From NCBI RefSeq assembly GCF_901709675.1, contig NC_051099.1:2604001-2668000 (forward strand): a stretch of DNA of 64,000 bases. The letters run 5' to 3'. The position numbers were made by a program, and so were the translations under genes. The DNA is from Syngnathus acus. Its lineage: Eukaryota; Chordata; Actinopteri; Syngnathiformes; Syngnathidae. Below are positions 50,001 to 64,000 of this stretch, in pieces (position 1 is the stretch's first letter; every line of letters starts with the position of its first letter). The notes beneath the pieces were generated by a model, which was given only the letters and a program-made list of their open reading frames with translations, did not search any database and had not been told where the DNA came from.

Positions 50001-51303
50001 AAGAAAAAAAACAACGTGAAAATGTGGAAATTATATTCATTAATTGTATTTTTTTCATTCCCTTTTAACATTTTGTTAGTATCTGATGCAAACATGAATG
50101 TGTTTTCTTTCACTTGTAGCTTTTAAAAAATATATTTCCGCATCCGCCAATATAATTATTTTAACTTGCAATATACAGATAACGTGATTAAAAAATGATG
50201 TAAAAACAAGTTTTAGACAGTCTCGTCATTTTTAATCCATTTTCTTTTAATAACACTGCCATTGTTAATTAGCAGCAAAACAAATTATTGTGTTCACTCA
50301 CATATAGAAAGGTTTGAAATGTGCTTATACTCAGAACGCAGCTTTGCCAAATTAAAGATGTTAGTGATTAAACTGTTTGTGTAATAAAATGTATTCAAAG
50401 CTGGAAAAAGAGCAAATAAATAAATAAACAAGCTTCCATTGCAAAATCATTCGCCAATTCATCGTCCAAGAAACGCAGGTGGGAATGTGCATTTGTGCGC
50501 ATTTTTCCATGAAGAAAATCTTGCCGGCATGAGAAAGATGAGGATGCTGCTAAGAATTGGGGGGGCGAGTGACGTCACTGAACGGTGAGGGCGCGCAGCC
50601 CCCCAAAAAGCGACGAGCCGCCGCACACGCTCCAAAGCAAACAAGTCGATGCACGTGAACGCACCACCTTGTGGATTTGAAGCGTATGGAGAAAGCCTGA
50701 GCTTCCGAGCACTTTTTTTCCCCCATTCTTCTGTGAGCCGACACACAACCGGTAAGGAGAAACCACATTAAGAACTATATAGACTCCATTTTAAACAGGG
50801 CAGGAGATTTTTTAATGGGTATTTCAGACACCTTTGGCTGTCTGAAAGGGTGTGGGGTGAAGCATCTTTAACACAAGCGATCTTTGGCAGCGGCTAGACT
50901 AAATCGTGTGTGCGCGCACGCGTGTGTCGTCGAACTAATCCAAATGTAGAATTTATTTACTCATTCAAAACTCCGTTTGAATTTATGACAATTTGTTGTT
51001 TAAATTAAAAATCACATTTGCTCACCGCGATCCTTCAACACTGTAACATCTCGGATGGTTTGTTCATTGACGCGCACAGTTTAACCCCAACATATTAAAC
51101 AGATGAATTTTTGTGTTATTTTCATTGATTCCAATTTGTGTCTCTGTTTACAGCCCCTTGCCCCACCCCCACCCCAGGCAGCTGGATTATGGAACTACAT
51201 CTGTCCAAGAATATCATCTCATGCGCGGGTGCAGGTACAAATCGAGATTTTACTTGACGATTACAATTAGATGCAGTTGCATGCCTCGTCAGCTGCTTGC
51301 AAA

Positions 51304-51325
51304 GGGGGGGGGGGGGGGGGGGGGG
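51304..51325. repeat. Poly(G) run of 22
   Basis: Twenty-two uninterrupted guanines. A second run of 23 lies in the pitx1 3' region at 59,718-59,740. Such runs can form G-quadruplexes and are often length-miscalled. Confidence 0.95.
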
Positions 51326-51394
51326 AGATCAATTTGCGATGCTGACACGTGCTAAATGAGACACGACGACGAGCCAAAGTTTTCTTTTCACTTC

Positions 51395-51540
51395 TCGCTG
51401 CTCTTACACTAATTAAAAGCGCATTTGTCACTCTCTGGATTAGGTGACACCATTTCCTGGTGTCTTCATTTTCTTTTCAGTCCAGACATATGTGATTACA
51501 TGGTGACAAGCTGCAATCCCTGCAGGTACGTTTTTGGTGC
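51395..51540. promoter_or_regulatory. Candidate enhancer about 3.8 kb upstream of pitx1
   Basis: The block reads ACACTAATTAAAAGCG, CTGGATTAGGTGACACC and CATATGTGATTACATGG, including a GGATTA core (the site bound by K50 homeodomains such as PITX) and TAATTA. Feedback by pitx1 is conceivable but untested. Confidence 0.3.
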
Positions 51541-53149
51541 AACAATATGGATTTTTAATAGCAGAGCGCTGTGGGGCTATGGAGAAAATCTATAAATTTG
51601 AATTAAAAAGAAACATTAATTACACGAGAGGGCGGGTGAGACAAAAGAGTTTCCGCTAAATACAAGAATAGAACAATCCTAAAATAATTTATACTTAGAA
51701 CACCAAAGACGTACACTGATTAAAATCTCAACTGCAATGTAAAACGCATGCAGTAGACATTTTCTGGCGTTTCCCCTCACTTTTGTGCTCGTTTGGAGTT
51801 TTGTTTCCCCACCTGCCGACGACGCAGGTTGGTTAAAAAAAAAAAAAAAAAAAAAAGAGATCACCAAGGTAATAATCAGCCGTGTCCTTCTCTTGTTACG
51901 CGGCATGCAAGCGGGCTCCACTTTCAGCCGAGTGCTTCTCGCTCATGTTTGGACCACCTTTTCACAACACGCGCGCGCGGCCTTTTGGTTTTTTGCACTT
52001 CTCGACCTGCGGGCAAAATGCACCGAGCGCCGACCTTTAACCCGTCAGTGGCGAACGGCGGATGGAAAGGCTTTCTGAAGCCATCCATCACAAGCAAAGT
52101 GGGATGCGGCAGCGCGAGGACTGCAGGGAGGCTGACTGTTTACATTAGCGCCCATCTATCAGCCTGCAAGAAACAAGTCATGTGCGATTCATGCCAGGAG
52201 CAAGAGGAGGACGAGGATTAATTAGGCGCGTCATTAAGTGGAAGCGCTACTAAAAAGACGTCATCTGTCATGTTAGGATGCATCCGAGTGCAAAAGAAAT
52301 AAAAAGACAATAAAATAATAGGAAAATTGCTGTCTAATCTGAAATTGGGAGTTGCAGCACTCAACCGTGCCTGCAATACCGATTAAAAAAATAATTGAAA
52401 TTTAAAAATTAATCACCCTGGTGCGCTGTTGAGACACGTGTCATAATATTTACGCATTCGGATCAAATTCATAATTGCCTTAATCTATAATAATCCCTTT
52501 AGAATGATCAAATAAAACACTTTTAGTCTCGAGATAAAAGTCCTTAACGTGAAATGTAACACGTCATTCAGACATGGGGAAGCGGGCGGGGGAGGTCAGA
52601 ATTTTGAAAGCTAAGGGCCTTCAGGGGGACTTTTCCGGTCCGACTGCATGGGATTTCATTTTCAAAACAAAAAAAAAAGAGGGGTTTTACAAGAGGAGTT
52701 GTGGCGCCGATGACAATCCCAGTCGGGGCACGTTGACAGACAGACACACGCGCACACACACAACACACACACTAGTCTGCTGTGTTTATGAACTACTGCA
52801 GTGGCTCACCAGAACTATAATCATAATCATAATCCTAATTGGCTTTCTAAATAGAATAAGAAACATTATAATACACAAGTGGTTCAAATCATTTTCAAAA
52901 ACAAGACGCAGGTTGTATTCCTTAAATTCAAGTATTACAAAAAAAAGTCATTTTCCAAGAACAAAGTCCAAATTTTACATGTAAAAATCGGACACGCATA
53001 AACTGGAACTTCACTTGGAAACTGATCAGTAAAGTATAAACATTTACTAAAGAAAGAGATTCCAAGAAAGAGACATTTAAGGATCTTTCTATAATCCTTC
53101 TACACACTCAAAAATGTAGGTAAACGTGGAAAATGAATCATAGGGGCCA

Positions 53150-54010
53150 CTCGCCATGCATCAAGAGGAAATACTGGTGGTGCGTTCAGTGACGAGTCGA
53201 CGAAATTGGACATTTTATAAAAAAAACATAAAACAGGTTCAAGCGGGATGCCACATGGAATGTTACATTCAGAGACCGTTCATTAAATTTGAATATAGGC
53301 TATGGCCTAAGAGGCGCGAGTTGGCTGTGAAAATAGAAAGTAGTCAGAAGATGCATTCAATGACATACAGGGTCAATTGTCAAAACGTTAACTGTAATCA
53401 AATACTGTACAGAAACGGAAGTCAAGTGTAAGTGTTGCGTTCAATCACTCAATAAAATCGGATACACCCCGTCTCAAAGCAGCAGGTCGCAATGAGTTCA
53501 AGTAGTCATAAAAAGTAATAAAATAAAAGATACTACATGAAGCGATGCATTTAAGGGCGGTCCGACAAAAACGGTCAAAAGGACTCGTGAGAGACGTAAA
53601 ACAGACCATAAGTCAGGTCATGTGGAAATGTTGCATTCAGTGACCGTTCAATAAAACTGGATAAAGCCTGGGATTACTTGAACAAACAGCAGGTCATAAC
53701 GAGTTCAACGCAATCATAATAAAAACAAGTTGTAAAAATAACATCTGAGGAGGTGCGTTCAAGGCTCGTTCGATAAAATTGGGCACTCAGACGTGAAATC
53801 TTTGACGTCCATCCTCATCAATTCACAAGCAGTACCATGTTTTGTCATTCAGTCGGAGACAACGTGGGTGCATTCAAGTACAGTGATACAAAATTGGAGA
53901 TGAACCCAAACCGGTGAGATGATTGGCACACGTAAACGTTGCGTTCAAGCGAGGCTCGATTACAAGTGTCAGTGAGGAAGAGGTAAAATAAACACAACAG
54001 TCGGTGCTCA
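53150..54010. repeat. Decayed tandem repeat, about 70-120-bp unit, nine copies
   Basis: A core close to TGCRTTCAATGACCGTTCAA then TAAAATTGGA starts at 53,181, 53,272, 53,352, 53,437, 53,546, 53,632, 53,754, 53,869 and 53,940. Outside the core the units share a CAGCAGGTC-AACGAGTTCAA part in some copies. Spacing is irregular, so the repeat is old. Traces may reach 54,210 and 54,405. Confidence 0.65.
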
Positions 54011-54899
54011 TCTTGTCTTAAACAGGATTAGAAAAAAAGAAAAGATTTGACTATTGCTGAAAAATACTGATTTATTAATTAAAACCGGACATTAGGGCAC
54101 TATAGCGTAAACGTGACTAACGTGACTTAACATGTAATTACAACCCACAGAGTTTATAAGCACTAATGGCTTTTAAAAAAAGTTTTCCTCAAATCTACGC
54201 AAGTGGTGCGTTTAAAACTGTACATTTGGGTATTTTTACTCAAATGTGGAAAATTTACGTGGGGTACTATAGTCAACATTTCTATATATATATAAAAAAA
54301 TAAAAAAATCTAAACATAATTAGCTATATTACAGAATTTCGATCATGACATCCGCCGGACATGCAAATCAACATTACCTTAATTACTACCTTAATTAGGC
54401 AAGTGACGCGTCCAAGGACGACTGAATAAAATGTTTATTTTTTTAAAGCGTGCCTTGACCCTGTTGGCATTTATTGGAGCTGATTGTTTACTTATTAGAC
54501 AAAAGGGTCAGCTGGGATGGCGATAACACACACGCACGCAGGCACCCACGCGCGCGTGCACGCTCAAAGCTATGTTACGTTGATTGAATAGGGAAACAGT
54601 AACCGGGCAGGCCCGTTTGCAAATGTTTGCTCATTCACGCGTCGATATAGAGGCCGTGTTGTGTGTGTGCCGTGGCGTGGCGTGGCGTGGCTGCGTGCGG
54701 GGGTGTCTGCACACATTACAAACATGCCTGCACTGAGCTAAAACCAAACAAAAAAAAACTTGTATTGCATCGGAATGACAACGTTTTCTTGTGTGGATAC
54801 TGCGGGTGAATCCACATTTTTCCCGAGACGTTGCGTGGGAGTGTTTTAGTTCCACGCCACTTTAAAAAAAAAATTGCTGATTTGCGCGTTGCACATTTT

Positions 54900-55253
54900 T
54901 AGGTCTCGTCTGGTGACGTCACGCTCGGGGCAGGCTCAAGAGTGGGCGGGGCCGCGTGAATTGGGTCCCACGCAAGCAGAGCTCAACCTTCTCCTCCACT
55001 GTGGTCACGACTCGCGTGGAAGGAGCTGGCGAGAAGACAGAATTGCTCCAAAATTGCACCCCCCCGCCTGTTTTTTTTTTTTATAGGACTATAGTGGATC
55101 TTTGTCTGTCCTTCCCTCCCATGTCGCCACGCGTGTCGGCTTCGGCGTGGACTTGTCTGCGCCTCGCTACGTCGAACCGACGCTCGGCGCTGCATGCAAC
55201 GCGGGCCTGCCTGACTCGTCTGCATCCCTCCTTCTAATCTCCTCCAAGGTGTC
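54900..55253 (+). promoter_or_regulatory. pitx1: pitx1 promoter and 5' UTR
   Basis: A perfect CRE (TGACGTCA, 54,914-54,921) and a GC box (GGGCGGGGCC, 54,944-54,953) lie 300-340 bp before the start codon. A poly(T)-TATAGG stretch lies near 55,070-55,087. The start of transcription cannot be fixed. Confidence 0.55.
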
Positions 55254-59447
<4,194 letters not shown>

Positions 59448-59775
59448 CCCGACCCCGCTCGCGACGTGACGTAACGCGACGAGACGTGTTGCTCTGTTGT
59501 CAATGGAACACTTGTTACTCTGTACATACGCCACATGTAAATATATACTGGCTTAACATGGACAATATAGTTGTCTTTTTGTTTGTCGTGCCCGCTTAGC
59601 AATTCTAAAAAGGATTCTCAATAATGGCGTGGGGGCGCGTGGGCTTTTCTTTTTTAGTCCAAAGTGAGGAAAGGTTTTTCGTGCGGCGTGCACAAGCCGC
59701 TAAAATTTATATAAGGAGGGGGGGGGGGGGGGGGGGGGGGTCGCTTGAATAAAGTGCGACGAAAAAAGGATACAC
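59448..59775 (+). other. pitx1: pitx1 3' UTR with poly(G) and poly(A) signal
   Basis: Non-coding sequence with a run of 23 G at 59,718-59,740 directly before AATAAA at 59,748-59,753. If this is the used signal, the mRNA carries a G-run about 10 nt upstream of it. Later signals may exist. Confidence 0.6.
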
Positions 59776-62276
59776 AAGGCAGAGCTAAATTTAATTTCAA
59801 ATTGTGCACATGAAATTTGCATGAAGTAACGTGAGCTTGTCATGTTCGGAGATCCTTTTTAAAATGTAAAACGCGCCATTTCCGAGGTGCTCATCAAGTA
59901 ATCTAATCCACGGGCCATTGATATCCTATCAGCACTCGACTGATATTGATTGTGTGTTTTAGATGATAACAAGGTGCAAGTGAGGATTAGGCATGTAACA
60001 AGAGTAAGAATAGGAATACAAAAGGATCATTGGAGGGTTTATGAGTGAAATTATAGGTCAATATTTGATGCGCTATTTCCGTCTACACCTGCAAAATGTG
60101 ACGTCACGGAGTGGTTTTGTCTCATGAAATTCATTTTGTAAATATCATGCAGCTATAAAATGGAAAAAAAATCTTTCAGTTTCATTTGAATATTTTCAGC
60201 CAAGGAAAAGGTGTGGGAACAAAAATGTACTTTTTTTTTTAAACGGGGACTTTTAATTTTATTCGTGTTTTTTCCCAAAATTGACCTTAACATGAAGCTA
60301 TATACCGCAATTTTTCATCATATTTTTTGTCATGTAACTTAGAAATGAATTGAATTCACATCAACGTTTGCAAGCAGTGCGTATTTTAAAAGAAGGGTTT
60401 CTTTTTCGCGAATGTTTTCTTTTGGACTAGTACCCTGACAACTCCAACTTTTCATAACATCAGTAAAATGTAATTACTCAAATTATTTGACTTTGTAACC
60501 TACTTGGGAAACATTTTAACTGCTTAAACAAACGAAACCTGACAACATTTACTGTCAGTGTCTATGCGTGGGTGCTAGATAAATGTCCATTATTTTAATT
60601 TTGTTTATTAATTTGAAAAGATGGGAGGGGTGGTCGTGTGTCAAACATGATTGCTTATAAAAACAAAAAAGCTGCGAGTTTCCCAACAAGTCCCAACAGT
60701 GAAAAAGCAACCAACTTGCGTCACATTCTTTACCTGGGCGTGGTGATGGTGCACTTGGTTGGGATCCGCTGCATTCGAACCCATCGACGGGGACAGAAGC
60801 AGAGGGGGTCGCTTGGCACAGCTCGCGAAAAACAAAAAGGGGGGGAAAGTGAGATATGTGATTGTGAATGAAGCACGAGAGGGAGCGCACGCGCATGCGC
60901 ACAGGCTTGGCTTGCTAGCGTGACAACACAGGAGCAAAACGCAATGACAGAATACAATTGGAAATGTTCACATTTTGTGCGCTTCATAACATTGAATGTC
61001 TTCAAATGTATGCACATATTGGATGTAAATATAGTATAATGTTGTTTTCAGGGAACTTTGGGGTCAGTCCAATTCAGCCTCATTCTCCAAAATGGCTGCT
61101 AGCATTAGCATCGGTCACCTAAAAACAGGTATTATTGCTTTTAGGGAACTTTTGGGGTCAGTCCAATTCAACCTCATTCTCCAAAATGGCCACAGGTAAA
61201 ATGTGAATGAAGTGAACTTTCGAAAGTGACAATTAAGAGCAACTTGCAAAAGCATTAGTGAGCTGTCATACCTTTGCCTGCTTCCATTGGCAAAAGATTC
61301 AAGCTTCCGGAAGTTTCTTTTAAGCAACCAATGAGAAATGAGAAAGGGGCGGGGTCTTTAAACGTCATCAGCCAGCAAAATGCTTCTGCTACATTATGGC
61401 ACTGAAGATGGATTAGGAAGTCCTGTCAAGTGGAATCCGGACACAATAGTTGTAAACTGTTGCGCACACTCACAACATAAATCCACCTTAGTTGCGTGTG
61501 CGCCGGGTGGGAACGCCCCACGGCTGCACACTCATTTGGGGATTAGGCCAAGATGATTCGTCGGGTTGTAGCCACCGCGTGCAACTGTCAGTGCGTGGCC
61601 GCCGAAAGACGTGCAAATAAATAAAAATAAATTAAAAAAAGAAATCTGAGAAAAAAACAAATGTTTTCTATCAGTTTTCTAATTGCTCATCTTTTTTCCA
61701 CGTTGGTTACCTGCCAAACTCTTCCAAAAAAAAATGCCTTTCACAAACAAAACCCAATTCAAAAATCAGTGTAGAAATTCCATTTATGATTGAACAAAAC
61801 AAGACAAACATAAACTCAGTATTGGACAAAGTAAAGTTGGGAAGAGGCAAAGTGGTTTTCAGACTTTTCTGCGAGTGAGCGCTCTTGTCTGGAGGAGCTC
61901 TCTTTGGAGCCCAGTCTTGCTGAGGTGGCTTCTTCTTTCTCCTCTTTTTTTTGAGGGGGGATTCTAATGATTTTGTTGTTGGGGGCGAAAGACAAGTGTA
62001 AATCAACCCCCCCTCCCTCGCAGCCCTTTCAAAAATACGCCAACGAATCCACGAGAAACAGAGACTCGGAATAAAACTTTATGCGGTCGTCTGCATAGTC
62101 CCTCTTCGCATTTTTGACTGGAAAAAAGACACTAGCGAGCATTGCGCACGGAATATAGGAAGAAATACATAGAGATGAAGCTATGCGGGTGTCTGCAAAG
62201 TCATTTTAAGGCGCCTTTTTCCCAATACAATAATAATTATAGCAATAATATGTAAATAAATATATATTTGTTTTAT
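59776..62276. other. pitx1-pcbd2 intergenic region
   Basis: No gene was recognised. It is AT-rich, with a perfect CRE at 60,099-60,106. A direct duplication of about 47 bp (GGGAACTTTGGGGTCAGTCC ... CTCCAAAATGGC) lies at 61,051-61,097 and 61,144-61,190. The tail-to-tail arrangement of pitx1 and pcbd2 places both 3' ends here. Confidence 0.6.
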
Positions 62277-62797
62277 TTACATGGAAAGAGCCACCTTGTC
62301 AATAAACTTGGCCATCTTGATGTCTCGCTTGGACAGTCCGCCGCAGTCGTGCGTGGTCAATGTGATGTGCACCTGACACACACACACACATTTTTTTATT
62401 GGCCAGCAACAGCATTTACATATATTTTGTCATTTTTTGAAATGTTTTAGCAATGTATATCTTATTAACACACCTATTAAGAGTTGCAGCATTTATGCAA
62501 AGTTTTTTTCATGTATTTTCAGGATTTACTGTTATTGTTAACACATATTTTCTACATGTGAATTTCTTTAGAATGAACTTTGAAATGAAATAAATCAATA
62601 AAAACAAAACCTATATTAAATACTTCAAATGTCAGCTAGCTGTATTGTTAATTTGCTTCATCTGGAAAAGCTTATTGGGTTTGTAGTCACCTAAAAATAT
62701 ATTTTTTTCAAAATGCAATTGTGAAAACTAAATAATGTTGAACAAAAAATAATTGCAATGGATGAATCTCATAGTGATGTTTTATATTTTGAGTGCG

Positions 62798-62856
<59 letters not shown>

Positions 62857-62994
62857 TGGTCCCTGCATATCACCAAGACGACAAGCGTGCCAGCGCGTGT
62901 TGTCGGCCCTCACCTTGTTGTAAGTGTTGAACCACTCAGGATGATGGTTCATCTTCTCGGCCTGCAGCGCCACGCGCGACATGAAGCCGAATGC
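62277..62994 (-). CDS. pcbd2: Pterin-4a-carbinolamine dehydratase (DCoH family), last two coding exons
   Basis: The enzyme recycles the pterin cofactor of aromatic amino acid hydroxylases, and family members also dimerise with HNF1. Exon 62,914-62,994 encodes [20 protein letters not shown] then WFNTYNK; exon 62,277-62,372 encodes [20 protein letters not shown] then [11 protein letters not shown] and TAA. The active-site signature HHPEW...Y..V....T.HD..GL is intact. Borders are CAG acceptors and a GTGAGG donor. The N-terminal exons are not found up to base 64,000, so the gene runs off the window. The domain alone could be pcbd1 or pcbd2; position next to pitx1 on the opposite strand, as for human PCBD2, decides for pcbd2. 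Confidence 0.85.
62800..62854. repeat. (TG)27 microsatellite in the last pcbd2 intron
   Basis: About 55 bases of TG end 60 bp before the donor-side exon boundary at 62,914. On the transcribed strand this is CA. Confidence 0.95.
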
Positions 62995-64000
62995 CTGAAA
63001 ATAAAAATAAGAGCCGTCACATTCAAATGACATCTCGGGTGGCAGTAGAAGGAACCCCATTGAGAAAGCTAGCATGAATTGGAAAAAAAAAGGTTAAACA
63101 TCAATAAGAATAAATGGAGTCAGAATAAAAATGACTTTTCTAAAAACATGCCGCTTACTTCCTGTGATCTTTTGGCAGAGCAAGAGAGGCTCATCTGACG
63201 CCACGTGCGCACACAGGAAACGGCGGCCGCACACACGCTTCCCATTGGGCGCGCTCCAATCAGGACGCGGGCGGCCATTACGCTTCTTGTAATTATCTAC
63301 AAAGTCCCCAGCGAAATCCCCGCTCATTGCCCGCCGCGAGGAAAGCCCATTTCGGAGCAATTTCCCACTGCAATCTCAATTAAGCCCCTAAACACTTCCT
63401 CCCTGCCTAATTAGATCAACTGAAAGGCCATTGTTTACACGGCGGCCCGCGCCCGCACCTGACATGAGCAAACAGCATCGCCGGCTCAGGAAATTGCGCT
63501 AGGCGGCTTCTTTTCTTTCCCAGCGTCGGGAAAAAGTCCGAGCGACGGCGTAAGGTGAGCCGGCAGTCCGATTGGTTATCGGCCCCGCCGATCGATTGAA
63601 GTAATTGGCATATTCCTGCAACTTGACCTTGCTGCCACCAATTTGGCGTCCGAGGCGGGTCTGCTTTGTGTCAGTCGTTGTCCTCGCTCAAACGCGACGA
63701 GCCCGTTGGACCGTAGGCCGTTGGCGCTTGGTTCGGGTGCCGCTTCAGAACCGCTCTTGTAGTTGGTATGAGCCAAAGTTTATCCTTGCAACATAGTTTT
63801 GGACTTGGACAAAATTCTAATGTGTCTTTGACAGAAGAAGTCATTTGCTTCAAAGCTAGCATTTGGCTAGCTTGTCAACCTTAGCCGCTAGATAGCTTGT
63901 CAACACAAAGTGACAATTTTACAGGATGGCGCTTCTTAGCTTTAGCAAATCCACTGACCCAATTAAAATGCTGTGTTAGCTCATTTTAATCATACTGATT
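62995..64000 (-). other. pcbd2: pcbd2 intron (or upstream DNA)
   Basis: No further pcbd2 exon was found in this kilobase. The block 63,225-63,480 is non-repetitive and dense in homeodomain and SOX/FOX words (TTGTAATTATC, TCAATTAAGCC, CCTAATTAGATC, CCATTGTTTAC), so it may be an enhancer of pitx1 housed in the neighbouring gene. Confidence 0.35.

Larger units (their letters stand above)
34640..53150. other. Gene desert upstream of pitx1
   Basis: No coding exon was recognised on either strand; open frames are short and without family resemblance. The DNA alternates between AT-rich stretches and GC-rich, low-repeat blocks that look like regulatory elements (the best ones are listed separately). 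Simple repeats include poly(C) at 47,583-47,599 and poly(A) near 51,837. A 30-bp duplication of an AAAGATGGCCGACACGGTG block (YY1-like) lies at 48,080-48,135. Confidence 0.6.

Overview
This is a window of vertebrate nuclear DNA, almost certainly from a teleost fish. It shows short spliced exons with GT-AG introns, a fish LINE 3' end, tRNA-derived SINE-like units and long CA/TG microsatellites. The gene order macroh2a1 (+) > pitx1 (+) with pcbd2 (-) just beyond is the conserved vertebrate PITX1 neighbourhood. The species cannot be fixed from the sequence.

Layout. 210-4,570: macroh2a1, complete from its start codon, with both mutually exclusive macro-domain exons (1.2 type at 1,495-1,594; 1.1 type at 2,001-2,091). 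4,620-6,470: AT-rich and ETS-motif tandem repeats, a GC-rich element that looks like conserved regulatory DNA, and a LINE 3' end. 6,545-24,017: one giant inverted repeat of about 17.5 kb. 24,018-33,660: intergenic DNA with CTCF-like motifs, a long-TIR DNA transposon, a candidate enhancer near 28.6-29.2 kb, and opposed (CA)38 and (TG)40 tracts near 31.5 kb. 33,665-34,640: a small secreted C-type lectin gene. 34,640-54,900: a gene desert with scattered enhancer-like blocks, ending in a decayed tandem repeat (53,150-54,000). 55,254-59,753: pitx1. 62,277-62,994: the last two coding exons of pcbd2 on the minus strand, the rest lying beyond the window.

The palindrome is the main surprise. From each outer edge inward it carries: tandem units of about 478 bp with a tRNA-Ser-like head and several CCAAT and GC boxes; a TGACGTCA site; a triplicated exon-like cassette with splice sites; a terminal exon with AATAAA; a CTCF-like motif; a LINE-like fragment; a 36/34-bp minisatellite of about 125-150 copies; and an 84-bp higher-order repeat built from 9-mers. 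A small hairpin-forming spacer lies at the centre. All directional signals point inward on both arms, and the two CTCF motifs are convergent. The arms are collinear and nearly identical in single-copy parts, but differ by one whole 478-bp unit, by 892 bp of minisatellite and by about 443 bp of the central array. This argues against a simple assembly fold-back.

How the parts may work together (inference). The interval between macroh2a1 and pitx1 is where the stickleback pelvic enhancer Pel of Pitx1 lies. Here the same interval holds a huge palindrome, opposed TG/CA tracts, several CTCF-like sites and a lectin gene. It may therefore be both fragile and architecturally important for pitx1 regulation.
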